The notes below the pieces were generated by a model. The model had not been told where the DNA came from, did no database searches, and saw only the letters and a program-made list of their open reading frames with translations. 64,000 nt of DNA, taken from the NCBI GenBank assembly GCA_019638015.1, contig JAHBUP010000001.1, positions 1,706,424 to 1,770,423 of the forward strand. Reading direction: 5' to 3'. Shown piece by piece: positions 10,152-18,722 of the stretch. Position 1 is the stretch's first letter; every line of letters begins with the position of its first letter. This DNA comes from Melioribacteraceae bacterium. GTDB lineage: Bacteria > Bacteroidota > Ignavibacteria > Ignavibacteriales > Melioribacteraceae. A program made the position numbers and the translations under genes.

Positions 10152-11726
10152 ATGATACCGCTATTTTCAGCCCAGCAGGTTCGCAATGCAGATGCGTTAG
10201 CCATTAATGAATATGGTTTCCCCAGCATAATTCTTATGGAGAATGCCGCCAGAAGTATTTTCGAAGAAATATTAAACTTCGCTGAACACAATTTAATAAT
10301 TGAGAGGGTGGGAATTGTTTGCGGTAAAGGTAATAATGGTGGGGATGGATTTGCAATCGCACGACACTTTTTAACTAACGGTATTAATGTTCACGTAGTT
10401 TCACTCGGTGGGGAAGAAGAACTTAAAGGGGATGCGTTAATTAATTTCTCTATTCTCAGTAAGCTTCTTAAAAATTATCCCGAATCAAAATTGGTAGTAT
10501 TTAATTCAACTAAGGATTTTTCTGGTTTCGAAAATTGCCAAATTATAATCGACGCATTGCTTGGTACTGGCTATCGAGGCGAATTAAATGAACCATACAA
10601 ATCAATCGTTGAAAAACTAAATCTCAACTCCTCCATAAAAGTTGCTGTGGATATTCCATCAGGATTAGATTTAGATAATTCAACAGCCGAAACAATATTC
10701 GAAGCAGATTTAACAGTTACTCTTGCCCAATTAAAAACCGGTTTATATTTTGGAAAGGGCTACGTTAATTCAGGGAAGATCGTAAAAGGTTCGATAGGAA
10801 TTGGCAATGAGTTGTTTGAAAACACTCCAACCAATTCATTTCTTATGGAACCGGAGGATGCTTATGATGGACTGCCGCTAAGAAAGCGAGATATGCATAA
10901 ATATTCCGCTGGTAAGTTACTTGTAGTAGCTGGGTCACATCTTTACCCTGGGGCATCAGTTTATACTGCCAACTCCGCGTTAAAAGCAGGCATAGGGGCA
11001 TGTTTTTTGGCAGTGCCTTCTTCTGTTTCTTCTGTTGTACTTGGTCGTCTTTCATCGGCTGTAGTTAAATCTTATAATGATAATGAAACTGGTTTCTTGA
11101 GAGAGGAAAACTTAAATGAAATCGAAGAATTAACAGAGTGGGCGGATGTTATTTGCTTAGGTCCTGGGCTTGGGCGCCACGAGGATACATTACAGGCTGT
11201 CAGAGAAATAATTAAGTCCAATAAAAATAAATGTATGCTGATTGACGCTGATGCTCTATATGCGCTTTCAATGGATGAATATACAAAATTAAACCTAAAG
11301 GATAAGGTACTAACACCTCACCACAAAGAATTTGCTGATCTTATTGGTATTAGTGTTCAAGAATTAGAAATGTCATTATTGGAGCAAGGGAGCAAATTCG
11401 CAAAAAATACCGGATGCACCCTAGTCCTGAAGGGTGCTCCTTCAATTGTTTTTGATAATGAGGGTAATTCCTATATTAACTCGGTGGGTAATCCTGGAAT
11501 GGCCAAATTTGGCACAGGAGATGTTTTAAGCGGGATGATATCAGCATTCTTAGCTCAATCAATTTATGAGAAAAATATTTTAGACAGTTCTATTAGTGCG
11601 TTGTATTTACATAGTTTAGCGGCTGACATTTTGGAAGAAAAATTAACTGAATATTGCCTAACACCGGAGCTTTTAATTGATGAAATCCCCTCTGCGATTA
11701 AACTCATTCTTCGATCGTTTTCTTGA
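10152..11726 (+). CDS. nnr: Bifunctional NAD(P)HX epimerase / ADP-dependent NAD(P)HX dehydratase
   Basis: Metabolite-repair enzyme that converts damaged hydrated NAD(P)H back to NAD(P)H. The N-terminal YjeF_N epimerase domain (about 1-215) shows G-N-N-G-G-D-G-F-A-I-A-R-H. The C-terminal ribokinase-like dehydratase domain (about 235-520) shows A-G-S-H-x-Y-P-G-A and the signature N-P-G-M-A-K-F-G-T-G-D-V-L-S-G-M. The 524 residues are full length for the fused form. It lies 27 nt after nuoN, so an NADH-repair enzyme probably shares a transcript with NADH dehydrogenase subunits. It overlaps the next gene by about 47 nt. Confidence 0.93.
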   Translation: MIPLFSAQQVRNADALAINEYGFPSIILMENAARSIFEEILNFAEHNLIIERVGIVCGKGNNGGDGFAIARHFLTNGINVHVVSLGGEEELKGDALINFSILSKLLKNYPESKLVVFNSTKDFSGFENCQIIIDALLGTGYRGELNEPYKSIVEKLNLNSSIKVAVDIPSGLDLDNSTAETIFEADLTVTLAQLKTGLYFGKGYVNSGKIVKGSIGIGNELFENTPTNSFLMEPEDAYDGLPLRKRDMHKYSAGKLLVVAGSHLYPGASVYTANSALKAGIGACFLAVPSSVSSVVLGRLSSAVVKSYNDNETGFLREENLNEIEELTEWADVICLGPGLGRHEDTLQAVREIIKSNKNKCMLIDADALYALSMDEYTKLNLKDKVLTPHHKEFADLIGISVQELEMSLLEQGSKFAKNTGCTLVLKGAPSIVFDNEGNSYINSVGNPGMAKFGTGDVLSGMISAFLAQSIYEKNILDSSISALYLHSLAADILEEKLTEYCLTPELLIDEIPSAIKLILRSFS

Positions 11727-12105
11727 GAAAATTAAAAGTAATCCCCAAGGGTATTTATATTTTCCTCTGGGAGCATATTGGATATTTTTGTTTACTGCCA
11801 CCTCGATACCAACGATACCGATGCCACGAATGTTTGATGCCCAAGACAAGCTTGAGCATTTAGCCGCATATTTTATTTTTGGAGTTTTACTGGCACTCTC
11901 CTTGGCTATTCAGAATCATATTTATGCAATTAAAAGAAATTTTGTTTTATCCAGTTTTTTAATAGTTCTCATTTATGCCGGCATAGATGAATTACACCAG
12001 TTGTTAATTCCAGGTCGTTATTGTGATTTTTTTGATTGGATAGCTGATGTTATTGGAGGAGTAATAGGGATTCTCATTATCAAATATTTATTAAAAAAAG
12101 ATTAG
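11680..12105 (+). CDS. VanZ-like membrane protein
   Basis: Protein of 141 residues with four predicted membrane helices. It has the VanZ-family pattern D-K-L-E-H-L-A-A-Y-F-I-F-G near residue 58 and D-E-L-H-Q-L-L-I-P-G-R near 106, followed by D-W-I-A-D-V-I-G-G-V-I-G. VanZ itself gives low-level teicoplanin resistance, but most family members have no known role. I chose ATG 11680; a TTG directly before it is possible. The start lies inside the 3' end of the NAD(P)HX repair gene, which indicates translational coupling. Confidence 0.8.
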   Translation: MKSPLRLNSFFDRFLEKIKSNPQGYLYFPLGAYWIFLFTATSIPTIPMPRMFDAQDKLEHLAAYFIFGVLLALSLAIQNHIYAIKRNFVLSSFLIVLIYAGIDELHQLLIPGRYCDFFDWIADVIGGVIGILIIKYLLKKD

Positions 12106-12234
12106 GTAGTGCATAAATTTTTACTTAACTAACAAGAAACAACAATTTTTTTAATAATGTAGAAGCTTCTGAATTGACATTACATTCGGCATTTTTTAAG
12201 TTAGTCACCGATTAAATGTATCTTTGGAGAAAAA

Positions 12235-12891
12235 ATGGCACTCAAAAAAAATCCAAAAGCTGATTTGAAGAAACACTATAAAAGAGTTCTTGAAACCAGT
12301 TTTATAATAGCATTATCAGTCTTGATTTTCGCATTCAAGTACTTCCCCGAGTTTAAAACAGCGGAAGCCTCACTTGAATCTACACAAGAGTTGGTAAATG
12401 TTGAAGATGTAGTTCAAACAAAACAAGAAACAGCTCCTCCTCCTCCTCCAAAACCGGCAATTCCGATAGAAGCACCATCAGATAACGTTTTGGATGATAT
12501 TGAGATTGGAGAGACTGAAATAGACATGAGTGAGCAAATGGCAGCTCCGCCACCACCTCCAAAGGAAGAAAAAGTTGAAGAGGAAGAAGCTGTTTTCTTC
12601 GTAGCAGTGGAGGAAACACCTGAACCAATTGGCGGTATCGAAGCAATTCAGAAAAAAATAGTTTATCCGGAGATTGCTAAAAGAGCCGGTGTTCAGGGAA
12701 GAGTATTTATTAAAGCTTTCGTTGATGAAAATGGCGTTGTTAGAAGAGCTGAAGTTTTAAAGGGTATTGGTGCGGGTTGCGATGAAGCTGCAGTTCAGGC
12801 AGTAATGCAAACACCATTTAAACCCGGTAAGCAAAGAGGCAAACCGGTTAAAGTTCAAGTCTCTATCCCAATCATTTTCAAATTGCAATAA
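12235..12891 (+). CDS. TonB-like energy transducer, copy 1
   Basis: Protein of 218 residues built like TonB. There is one N-terminal membrane helix (about 20-38), a proline-rich periplasmic linker with two P-P-P-P-P runs (near 64 and 102), and a C-terminal TonB domain (about 135-218) with I-V-Y-P-E-I-A-K-R-A-G-V-Q-G-R-V and a closing P-I-I-F-K-L. TonB couples the proton motive force through ExbB/ExbD to outer-membrane receptors; no ExbBD or receptor gene is here. GGAG at 12226-12229 is a good ribosome site. The next gene is a paralogue, and a strong terminator separates them. Confidence 0.88.
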   Translation: MALKKNPKADLKKHYKRVLETSFIIALSVLIFAFKYFPEFKTAEASLESTQELVNVEDVVQTKQETAPPPPPKPAIPIEAPSDNVLDDIEIGETEIDMSEQMAAPPPPPKEEKVEEEEAVFFVAVEETPEPIGGIEAIQKKIVYPEIAKRAGVQGRVFIKAFVDENGVVRRAEVLKGIGAGCDEAAVQAVMQTPFKPGKQRGKPVKVQVSIPIIFKLQ

Positions 12892-12897
12892 TTTTGT

Positions 12898-12923
12898 GAG
12901 GCGCTCCAAGCGCCTCTTTTTTT
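12898..12923 (+). terminator. Intrinsic terminator after TonB-like copy 1
   Basis: GAGGCGCT and AGCGCCTC form a perfect 8-bp GC-rich stem with a CCA loop, followed by a run of seven T. It starts 7 nt after the stop codon. The stem nearly matches that of the terminator after copy 2. Confidence 0.93.
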
Positions 12924-13097
12924 GTCCTCCACTAAATTTCAAATTTGATCTACACTTTAAAATTCCAATCACCAGCAAATCCGGATACGGGATAAGTTGT
13001 TTGCATCATCCCAAATTTGTTGCATGCTTTTAATTCTACATTGCGAAATCTTAACCTATGAATTATGTTCTTATCAAGACAAATAAGGGAGGGAAAA

Positions 13098-13751
13098 ATG
13101 GCACCGTCCGAAAAAAGTAAGATGGATATAAAGAGCGGTTACAAAAAGGTTTTTGAAATTAGCCTGATCATAAGCCTCAGTTTTTTAATAGTAGCTTTTG
13201 TGTATTTCCCGCGCTACTCTCAACCAAAGAGAGTATTTGAACCTCCGCCAGAATTAATTGATGTTGAAGATATTGTGCAAACTAAACTAGAGAAATCACA
13301 ACCAATTCCTCCTAAACCGGTAATCCCGGTAGAAGCCCCATCAATTGAGGAATTAGATGACATCGTATTTAGTAATACTGAAATTGATTTATCAAAAGAA
13401 CTTCCAACCAAACCCCCTGTTGAGGAGATTGAAAATACAATTGAATATGAGGACTTCTTTGTTGTTGTTGAGGAAATTCCCGAACCGATTGGAGGTATGG
13501 AAGCAATCAAGAAAAAAATAGTCTATCCTGAATTCGCTAAAAGAGCAAATGTACATGGAAAGGTATTTATAACAGCTTATGTCGATGAAAACGGTGAGGT
13601 TAAGAAGACAGAAATTCTCAAAGGTATTGGCGCCGGATGTGATGAGGAAGCTATTAAAGCAATCATGCAAACTAAATTTAAACCTGGTAAGCAACGAGGT
13701 AAACCTGTAAAAGTTAAGATTTCAATTCCAATCCAGTTCACACTTCAGTGA
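13098..13751 (+). CDS. TonB-like energy transducer, copy 2
   Basis: Paralogue of the preceding gene with the same plan: N-terminal membrane helix, Pro/Glu-rich linker and C-terminal TonB domain (K-I-V-Y-P-E-F-A-K-R-A-N-V-H-G-K-V; closing I-P-I-Q-F-T-L-Q). The linker has fewer prolines than copy 1. I chose the ATG at 13098 because a purine-rich GGGAGGG site lies just upstream and the start aligns with copy 1; a frame extension to 13065 exists but lacks a ribosome site. The 217 residues match copy 1 in length, pointing to a local tandem duplication. Confidence 0.87.
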   Translation: MAPSEKSKMDIKSGYKKVFEISLIISLSFLIVAFVYFPRYSQPKRVFEPPPELIDVEDIVQTKLEKSQPIPPKPVIPVEAPSIEELDDIVFSNTEIDLSKELPTKPPVEEIENTIEYEDFFVVVEEIPEPIGGMEAIKKKIVYPEFAKRANVHGKVFITAYVDENGEVKKTEILKGIGAGCDEEAIKAIMQTKFKPGKQRGKPVKVKISIPIQFTLQ

Positions 13752-13757
13752 AATATT

Positions 13758-13780
13758 GAGGCGCTATGGGCGCCTCTTTT
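13758..13780 (+). terminator. Intrinsic terminator after TonB-like copy 2
   Basis: GAGGCGC and GCGCCTC form a 7-bp stem with a five-base loop, followed by TTTTT. The stem matches the terminator of copy 1, so the duplication seems to have included it. Confidence 0.9.
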
Positions 13781-13893
13781 TACAGCTCTCTCGAATTCGT
13801 GCAAAATATAAGTTGGATATTTTTTATATTATTCACACGATTAATTAAAATTCACAGTGTAATCACAAACTTACTTTTCATGCAACTACTTTT

Positions 13894-14691
13894 ATGAGTT
13901 TAATAGAAATTAGTAATCTTAGCCACAGATACAGCTCAAACAAAGATGAATTTCATCTGGAAATTTTGGAATGGAAATTAAATAAAGGGGATTTTGTTTC
14001 ATTTCTTGGACCAAATGGAAGCGGGAAATCAACACTATTGAGAATAATTGCCGGATTGATTGAGCCTTCCATTGGGAATATTTCACTTGATGGTAAAATG
14101 CTTAGCTCATATACAAGAAAAGAACTCGCAAAGAAAGTTGCTTACGTTCCTCAAAATACTCTCTCACATTTTCCTTTTTCTGTTTCCGAAATTGTTTTGA
14201 TGGGTAGATTTCCATTTCTAAACTTTTTTGGTTTTGAAAATAAAGAAGATGTCGAAATTGCCGCTGAATCAATGAATTTGATGGATGTGTATCAGTTGAG
14301 AAAGAAAGGAATTAATGAACTCTCTGGCGGAGAAGCGCAACGAGTTTTTATTGCAAGGGCATTAGCCCAAAAATCGGAAGTTATTTTACTCGACGAGCCA
14401 AACGCTCATCTCGATCTAAAACACCAATTACTAATTTTTGATCTGTTAAATAAATTGAATCAAGATAACCAAATTACACTTGTGCTCGTTTCACACGATA
14501 TCAATTTGGTTGCAATTTATAGTAAAAGTATTGTATTTATGGATGAAGGCAAAATTGTGGGTAACGGAAATAAAAATGAAATTCTAACTGTCGAGAATAT
14601 AAAAAAAGTATTTCATATTGAAACCGCTGTGCTGGAAGGGAAGGACGGGAATGCAATGAATGTTTTAATTAATCCTCAGATAAAATTTTAG
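13894..14691 (+). CDS. ABC transporter ATP-binding protein, FecE/HmuV type
   Basis: ATPase subunit of an importer for iron-siderophore, haem or cobalamin, 265 residues. Walker A is G-P-N-G-S-G-K-S-T (about 39-47), the signature is L-S-G-G-E-A-Q-R (about 143-150), and Walker B is V-I-L-L-D-E-P-N-A-H-L-D, followed by the switch histidine in V-S-H-D. The spacing and V-P-Q-N block fit the FecE subfamily. No FecCD permease or binding protein is adjacent, so it is an orphan. TonB-like genes upstream make an iron or cobalamin role reasonable, but this is inference. Confidence 0.85.
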   Translation: MSLIEISNLSHRYSSNKDEFHLEILEWKLNKGDFVSFLGPNGSGKSTLLRIIAGLIEPSIGNISLDGKMLSSYTRKELAKKVAYVPQNTLSHFPFSVSEIVLMGRFPFLNFFGFENKEDVEIAAESMNLMDVYQLRKKGINELSGGEAQRVFIARALAQKSEVILLDEPNAHLDLKHQLLIFDLLNKLNQDNQITLVLVSHDINLVAIYSKSIVFMDEGKIVGNGNKNEILTVENIKKVFHIETAVLEGKDGNAMNVLINPQIKF

Positions 14692-14700
14692 CGTCAACGT

Positions 14701-15723
14701 ATGAAGAAGGGTAATTCAAAATATGTACAAGCAGTGGTTATCATTTTTTTTGCGCTCATAAATTTTATCCTAATTTCATTTCTAAAATATAACATTAATG
14801 GATTATCAATTAGAGAATTCAAGTTTGATTATCTGGGTAATGTTCTAAATTTAGTAATACTCGCCGGTATAATAATAGCATCGATTTCCATGCTTCTCTC
14901 AAAAAAAATCTTAAGTTCAAAAAGAATAATTTTTGTTGCCTCATTATTGGGGCTCTCACTTATCCTTCCTTTATTTATAATCGCTACTTCAAGACTTTCC
15001 TTTATTGATGAGAGCACTTTTATAATAGGAATCTCGGCGCGTAAAGTTTATCTCGGTGTAATTCTTATGATAAACTTATTCATACAAATTTACTCAATGG
15101 TATATATTTGGGGATTATTATTTGAAGTTGACCGCTTTCACGAACTACGGGCATTGCTTCATAGTATTATAGTAATGCTAATATTTTTTGTGTTGACTCT
15201 CTTTTATGTTTGGAATGTTAATACCTACTCTCAGACAAAATTAGAAAAGAAATGTGAATATGGACTAATACCCGGCGCTGCTGTTTGGAAGAATAATAAA
15301 CCTTCTCCACTGTTTGAAGCGAGAATAAAAAAAGCACTACAACTAATTAAAAATGGTATAATCGAAAATATTATTGTAACAGGCGGAAACGCACCCGGTG
15401 AAATAACGGAAGCAGAAGCGGCAATGGTATATTTGCAGAATATGGGAGTACCAAGAAAATCTATACTTTTGGAAAGAAATACCTCAACAACCTCAGAACA
15501 AGTAAAATTTATACGCCTGCGGCTCTTCCCCGATAAAAAAGATTCATCTGTAATTTTTATTTCTGATGGATTCCACCTATCACGAATTACCCAGATAGCC
15601 AAATATTATCAGGTAAAATCAATAGGGGTAGCCTCAAAGTATCAAATGTCATTTAATAAAGCTCTCTTTTATCGTACTCGCGAAGCTATCGCTTTGCTTT
15701 TGTTTTGGTTTTTCGCAATTTAG
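14701..15723 (+). CDS. YdcF/ElyC-like DUF218 membrane protein
   Basis: Protein of 340 residues. The first half has about five hydrophobic helices, and the C-terminal half (about 185-330) is a DUF218 domain with L-I-P-G-A-A-V-W-K-N-N-K-P-S, A-R-I-K-K-A-L-Q-L-I, I-I-V-T-G-G-N and T-S-E-Q-V-K-F. Family members such as SanA and ElyC affect cell-envelope integrity, but the biochemical activity is unclear. It starts 9 nt after the ABC ATPase gene and is probably co-transcribed. Confidence 0.8.
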   Translation: MKKGNSKYVQAVVIIFFALINFILISFLKYNINGLSIREFKFDYLGNVLNLVILAGIIIASISMLLSKKILSSKRIIFVASLLGLSLILPLFIIATSRLSFIDESTFIIGISARKVYLGVILMINLFIQIYSMVYIWGLLFEVDRFHELRALLHSIIVMLIFFVLTLFYVWNVNTYSQTKLEKKCEYGLIPGAAVWKNNKPSPLFEARIKKALQLIKNGIIENIIVTGGNAPGEITEAEAAMVYLQNMGVPRKSILLERNTSTTSEQVKFIRLRLFPDKKDSSVIFISDGFHLSRITQIAKYYQVKSIGVASKYQMSFNKALFYRTREAIALLLFWFFAI

Positions 15724-15756
15724 TAACCGTTATTAGCAAATATGTTGGGAGAATTA

Positions 15757-16827
15757 ATGAACAATTTTGAAGTATTAGAAAAATATGGTCATGAGCAGGT
15801 TGTCTACTGTTCTAATAAAGAATCGGGGTTAAGAGCAATTATCGCAATTCATGATACAACGCTAGGACCCGCAATTGGCGGTGTTAGAATGCTTAATTAT
15901 GCTTCTTTTGATGACGCTTTGCACGATGCGCTTCGATTGTCTCGCGGAATGACATATAAAGCCGCTATATCGGGATTAAATCTTGGAGGTGGAAAGGCGG
16001 TAATTATTGGTGATTCTTCTACTCAAAAAAATGAATTATTATTTAGAACTTTCGGAAAATTTGTAAATGGACTCGGCGGAAGATATATAACAGCAGAGGA
16101 TGTTGGTACTGATGTTAAAGATATGGAATATGTTAAGATGGAGACAAAGTATGTTACCGGCATTTCCAAAGCACTTGGCGGCTCGGGGCATCCTTCTCCT
16201 GTTACCGCTTATGGCGTTTATATTGGTATGAAAGCATGCGCTAATAATAAGTGGGGCAATGATTCGCTTCGCGGAAGAAAAATTGCTGTTCAGGGCGCAG
16301 GACAAGTAGCCCGCTTTTTATGTGAACATTTATACAGCGAGGGAGCAGAACTTTATATTACCGATATTAATGATCTAAAGATTAAAAGGGTATTGGAAAC
16401 TGTGAAAGGTCATGTCGTATCTCCGGAAGAGATTTATGAATTAGATGTCGATATTTTTTCTCCTAATGCCCTTGGCGCTGTGCTCAACTCAGATACAATT
16501 CCGAAATTGAAAGCCTCGATTGTTGCCGGCGGTGCTAATAATCAATTAAAACATGATGAATCGGATGGCAAGCTGCTTTTCGAGAGAGGAATTTTATACG
16601 CCCCCGATTATGTTATAAACGCCGGTGGTTTAATAAATGTGGCTAATGAAATTGATGGATACCGTCAGGATAGAGCCATGAAGCAGGCTGAAGGCATCTA
16701 TTCTGTACTTCAGCAAGTATTTATGGTTTCTCAAGATGAAAAAGTACCTACAAGTATTGCCTCAGCTAAGATTGCTGAAGACAGATTAACGAACATTGGC
16801 AGAATTAAGAAGATTTACAACCAGTAG
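15757..16827 (+). CDS. Leucine/phenylalanine/valine dehydrogenase
   Basis: NAD-dependent oxidative deaminase of branched-chain or aromatic amino acids, 356 residues, which matches leucine dehydrogenase rather than the longer glutamate dehydrogenases. The substrate domain has G-P-A-I-G-G-V-R-M and the catalytic lysine region G-L-N-L-G-G-G-K-A-V-I. The Rossmann domain has V-Q-G-A-G-Q-V-A-R-F-L, and the end has Y-V-I-N-A-G-G-L-I-N-V-A-N-E. I chose the ATG at 15757 because GGGAGA lies a few bases before it; an ATG at 15742 is the alternative. Substrate preference cannot be read reliably. Confidence 0.9.
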   Translation: MNNFEVLEKYGHEQVVYCSNKESGLRAIIAIHDTTLGPAIGGVRMLNYASFDDALHDALRLSRGMTYKAAISGLNLGGGKAVIIGDSSTQKNELLFRTFGKFVNGLGGRYITAEDVGTDVKDMEYVKMETKYVTGISKALGGSGHPSPVTAYGVYIGMKACANNKWGNDSLRGRKIAVQGAGQVARFLCEHLYSEGAELYITDINDLKIKRVLETVKGHVVSPEEIYELDVDIFSPNALGAVLNSDTIPKLKASIVAGGANNQLKHDESDGKLLFERGILYAPDYVINAGGLINVANEIDGYRQDRAMKQAEGIYSVLQQVFMVSQDEKVPTSIASAKIAEDRLTNIGRIKKIYNQ

Positions 16828-16936
16828 TAATAAAAAACACCTGTTCTATGAAAAAAAAGTGAACAATTTTTTCATTAAGCTAAGTTAATTTTATACTTTT
16901 GCACGGTTATTTTTTACTTTAATTGTTTCTGTGAAT

Positions 16937-17413
16937 ATGAAAAAATCAAATAGAAGAGAATTACGAGAAAAAGTTCTTCAAGTTCTTTATGCTTACGAGT
17001 TTAATGGAGAAGGGTTAACTAATTTAACGAACGGAGTTTTATCCGACGTTACTTCCGAAACCGATTTACAATTTGCGCGGTCACTCATAAATGTGGTAAC
17101 TGCAAATAGAATTCAACTCGACGAAGAGATAAAAAAACGGGTTGCTAATTGGGAAATGGAAAGAATTGCAACCATTGACCGGATTCTTCTACGTGTGGGC
17201 ATTACTGAATTATTATATTTCCCCGATATTCCCCCAAAAGTATCAATAAATGAAGTAATAGAAATTGCTAAAAATTATTCGACCTCCAACAGCGGCAAAT
17301 TTATCAATGGTATTCTCGACGCGCTCCTTAATGATCTTAAAAATGAAGGCAAATTAAACAAAAGCGGAAGAGGTCTTGTTGAACAATCCATCCCTAAAAA
17401 AGAAAAACAATAA
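16937..17413 (+). CDS. nusB: Transcription antitermination protein NusB
   Basis: All-helical RNA-binding factor that acts with NusE (S10) in antitermination of rRNA operons. The 158 residues are typical. Family features are R-R-E-L-R-E-K-V-L-Q-V-L-Y-A-Y-E at the start, I-A-T-I-D-R-I-L-L-R-V-G-I-T-E-L in the middle, and I-N-E-V-I-E-I-A-K-N-Y-S-T near the end followed by G-K-F-I-N-G-I-L-D. ATG 16937 is preferred over the GTG two codons earlier. The 3' end overlaps the transporter gene by 38 nt. Confidence 0.94.
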   Translation: MKKSNRRELREKVLQVLYAYEFNGEGLTNLTNGVLSDVTSETDLQFARSLINVVTANRIQLDEEIKKRVANWEMERIATIDRILLRVGITELLYFPDIPPKVSINEVIEIAKNYSTSNSGKFINGILDALLNDLKNEGKLNKSGRGLVEQSIPKKEKQ

Positions 17414-18722
17414 AAACCGCTCTGAAAGATTTAACATCTTTATTTGGACACTATTCGATTTTGCAAACACTTCATACTCAATTATTGTAGTTACTTTTCT
17501 ATATGCGGTATATTTTAAGAAGGTCGTTAGCAACGGTGAACCGATAGGGGATTTTTACTGGAGTATTGGCACCAGTACTTCTATGATAATCACCGCATTT
17601 ATCTCACCAATTTTAGGAGCTATTGCTGATTATTCCGCCGGCAAAAAGAGGTTTCTACTTTTTTTTACTGCATTGTGTATAGTTTCCACATCACTTCTCT
17701 ATTTTGTAAGTGCCGGCAACGTATTAATGGGACTGCTACTCTTTATTTTGGCTAATGTTGGATTTGAAGCCGGACTGGTCTTTTATGATTCATTCCTTCC
17801 CGAAATAACAGCGCCTAAAAATTATGGGCGAGTAAGTGGCTATGGATTTGCAATGGGCTATTTGGGCTCATTGACAACGTTGGCTGTAGTATTCCCATTT
17901 ATTCAAGCAGAGTTAATTAGTGAAACTTTCCCCATTTCCGCACTCATTTTTCTCTTATTTGCCGCTCCATTATTTATCTACCTCAAAGATAACCGCAAGG
18001 ACAGGATTTCGCAGAAATCATATTTAAAAGTTGGTTTCGAAAGAGTAATGAATACAATTACACATATCAAAGAGTATAAAAATCTAACTCTATTTTTGGT
18101 GGCTTTCTTCTTTTATATCGAGGGAGTTAACACTGTAATTTATTTCGCGGGGAATTATGCTAGTACATCTTTGGGATTTACTATGCAGGACTTAATTGTG
18201 TTTTTTATAATTGTTCAAACGACAGCTATTTTTGGATCACTAATCTTTGGTGTACTCTCCGATAAAATCGGTCAAAAAAAATCATTAAATATTTCATTAA
18301 TTATTTGGATGTTTACAATCGTGGTAGCTTACTACACCGGAAAAACTGACACTTTTTTAATGAACTATATTCGTCAGCAATTTGACTTGTCGGTTGAACA
18401 AGCAAACATCTTCGCGTTTTATTTCGTTGGTTTATTAGCCGGGACGGTAATGGGAGCTACGCAATCTACAAGTAGAAGTCTAATGTCCAAACTTACTCCT
18501 CCCGAAAGAAAAACAGAATTTTTTGGATTTTATTCACTATTTGGAAAGAGCTCCGCTATTCTTGGGCCATTGGTTTTTGGGCTGGTGAGTTATTTAACAG
18601 GTACTCAAAGGATTGCGATTCTAACAATAAATTTATTCTTTATTGTCGGTTTTATAATTTTATTCTTTGTTAATGATGGTAAAGAGCAGCACACTTCTAA
18701 AATTTCTTTAAATAAAGTTTAA
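17376..18722 (+). CDS. MFS transporter, UMF1 (Atg22-like) family
   Basis: Twelve-helix membrane protein of 448 residues. The N-terminal W-T-L-F-D-F-A-N-T-S-Y-S motif marks the UMF1 family of major facilitator transporters. A second-half MFS loop is visible as F-G-V-L-S-D-K-I-G-Q-K, and Q-S-T-S-R-S-L is also conserved. Bacterial UMF1 substrates are mostly unknown; the fungal relative Atg22 exports vacuolar amino acids. The apparent start is TTG at 17376 within nusB, with GGAAGAGG just upstream. The 3' end overlaps the convergent M50-like gene by 26 nt. Confidence 0.87.
   Translation: MLNNPSLKKKNNKNRSERFNIFIWTLFDFANTSYSIIVVTFLYAVYFKKVVSNGEPIGDFYWSIGTSTSMIITAFISPILGAIADYSAGKKRFLLFFTALCIVSTSLLYFVSAGNVLMGLLLFILANVGFEAGLVFYDSFLPEITAPKNYGRVSGYGFAMGYLGSLTTLAVVFPFIQAELISETFPISALIFLLFAAPLFIYLKDNRKDRISQKSYLKVGFERVMNTITHIKEYKNLTLFLVAFFFYIEGVNTVIYFAGNYASTSLGFTMQDLIVFFIIVQTTAIFGSLIFGVLSDKIGQKKSLNISLIIWMFTIVVAYYTGKTDTFLMNYIRQQFDLSVEQANIFAFYFVGLLAGTVMGATQSTSRSLMSKLTPPERKTEFFGFYSLFGKSSAILGPLVFGLVSYLTGTQRIAILTINLFFIVGFIILFFVNDGKEQHTSKISLNKV

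Noticed and set aside
12219..12226. TATCTTTG as a promoter -7 box for TonB-like copy 1
   Set aside because: No TTG at suitable distance, and it lies 9 bp before the ATG, overlapping the ribosome site; likely chance.
12892..13097. Cobalamin or other riboswitch before the second TonB-like gene
   Set aside because: I looked for conserved boxes because of the possible iron/cobalamin context; none was recognised.
16843..16875. Terminator after the leucine dehydrogenase gene
   Set aside because: Only a 5-bp TGTTC/GAACA stem with a long A-rich loop before the T run; too weak to list.
16894..16901. TACTTTTG as nusB promoter
   Set aside because: The -7 pattern fits, but no TTG lies 19-23 bp upstream, so I did not list it.
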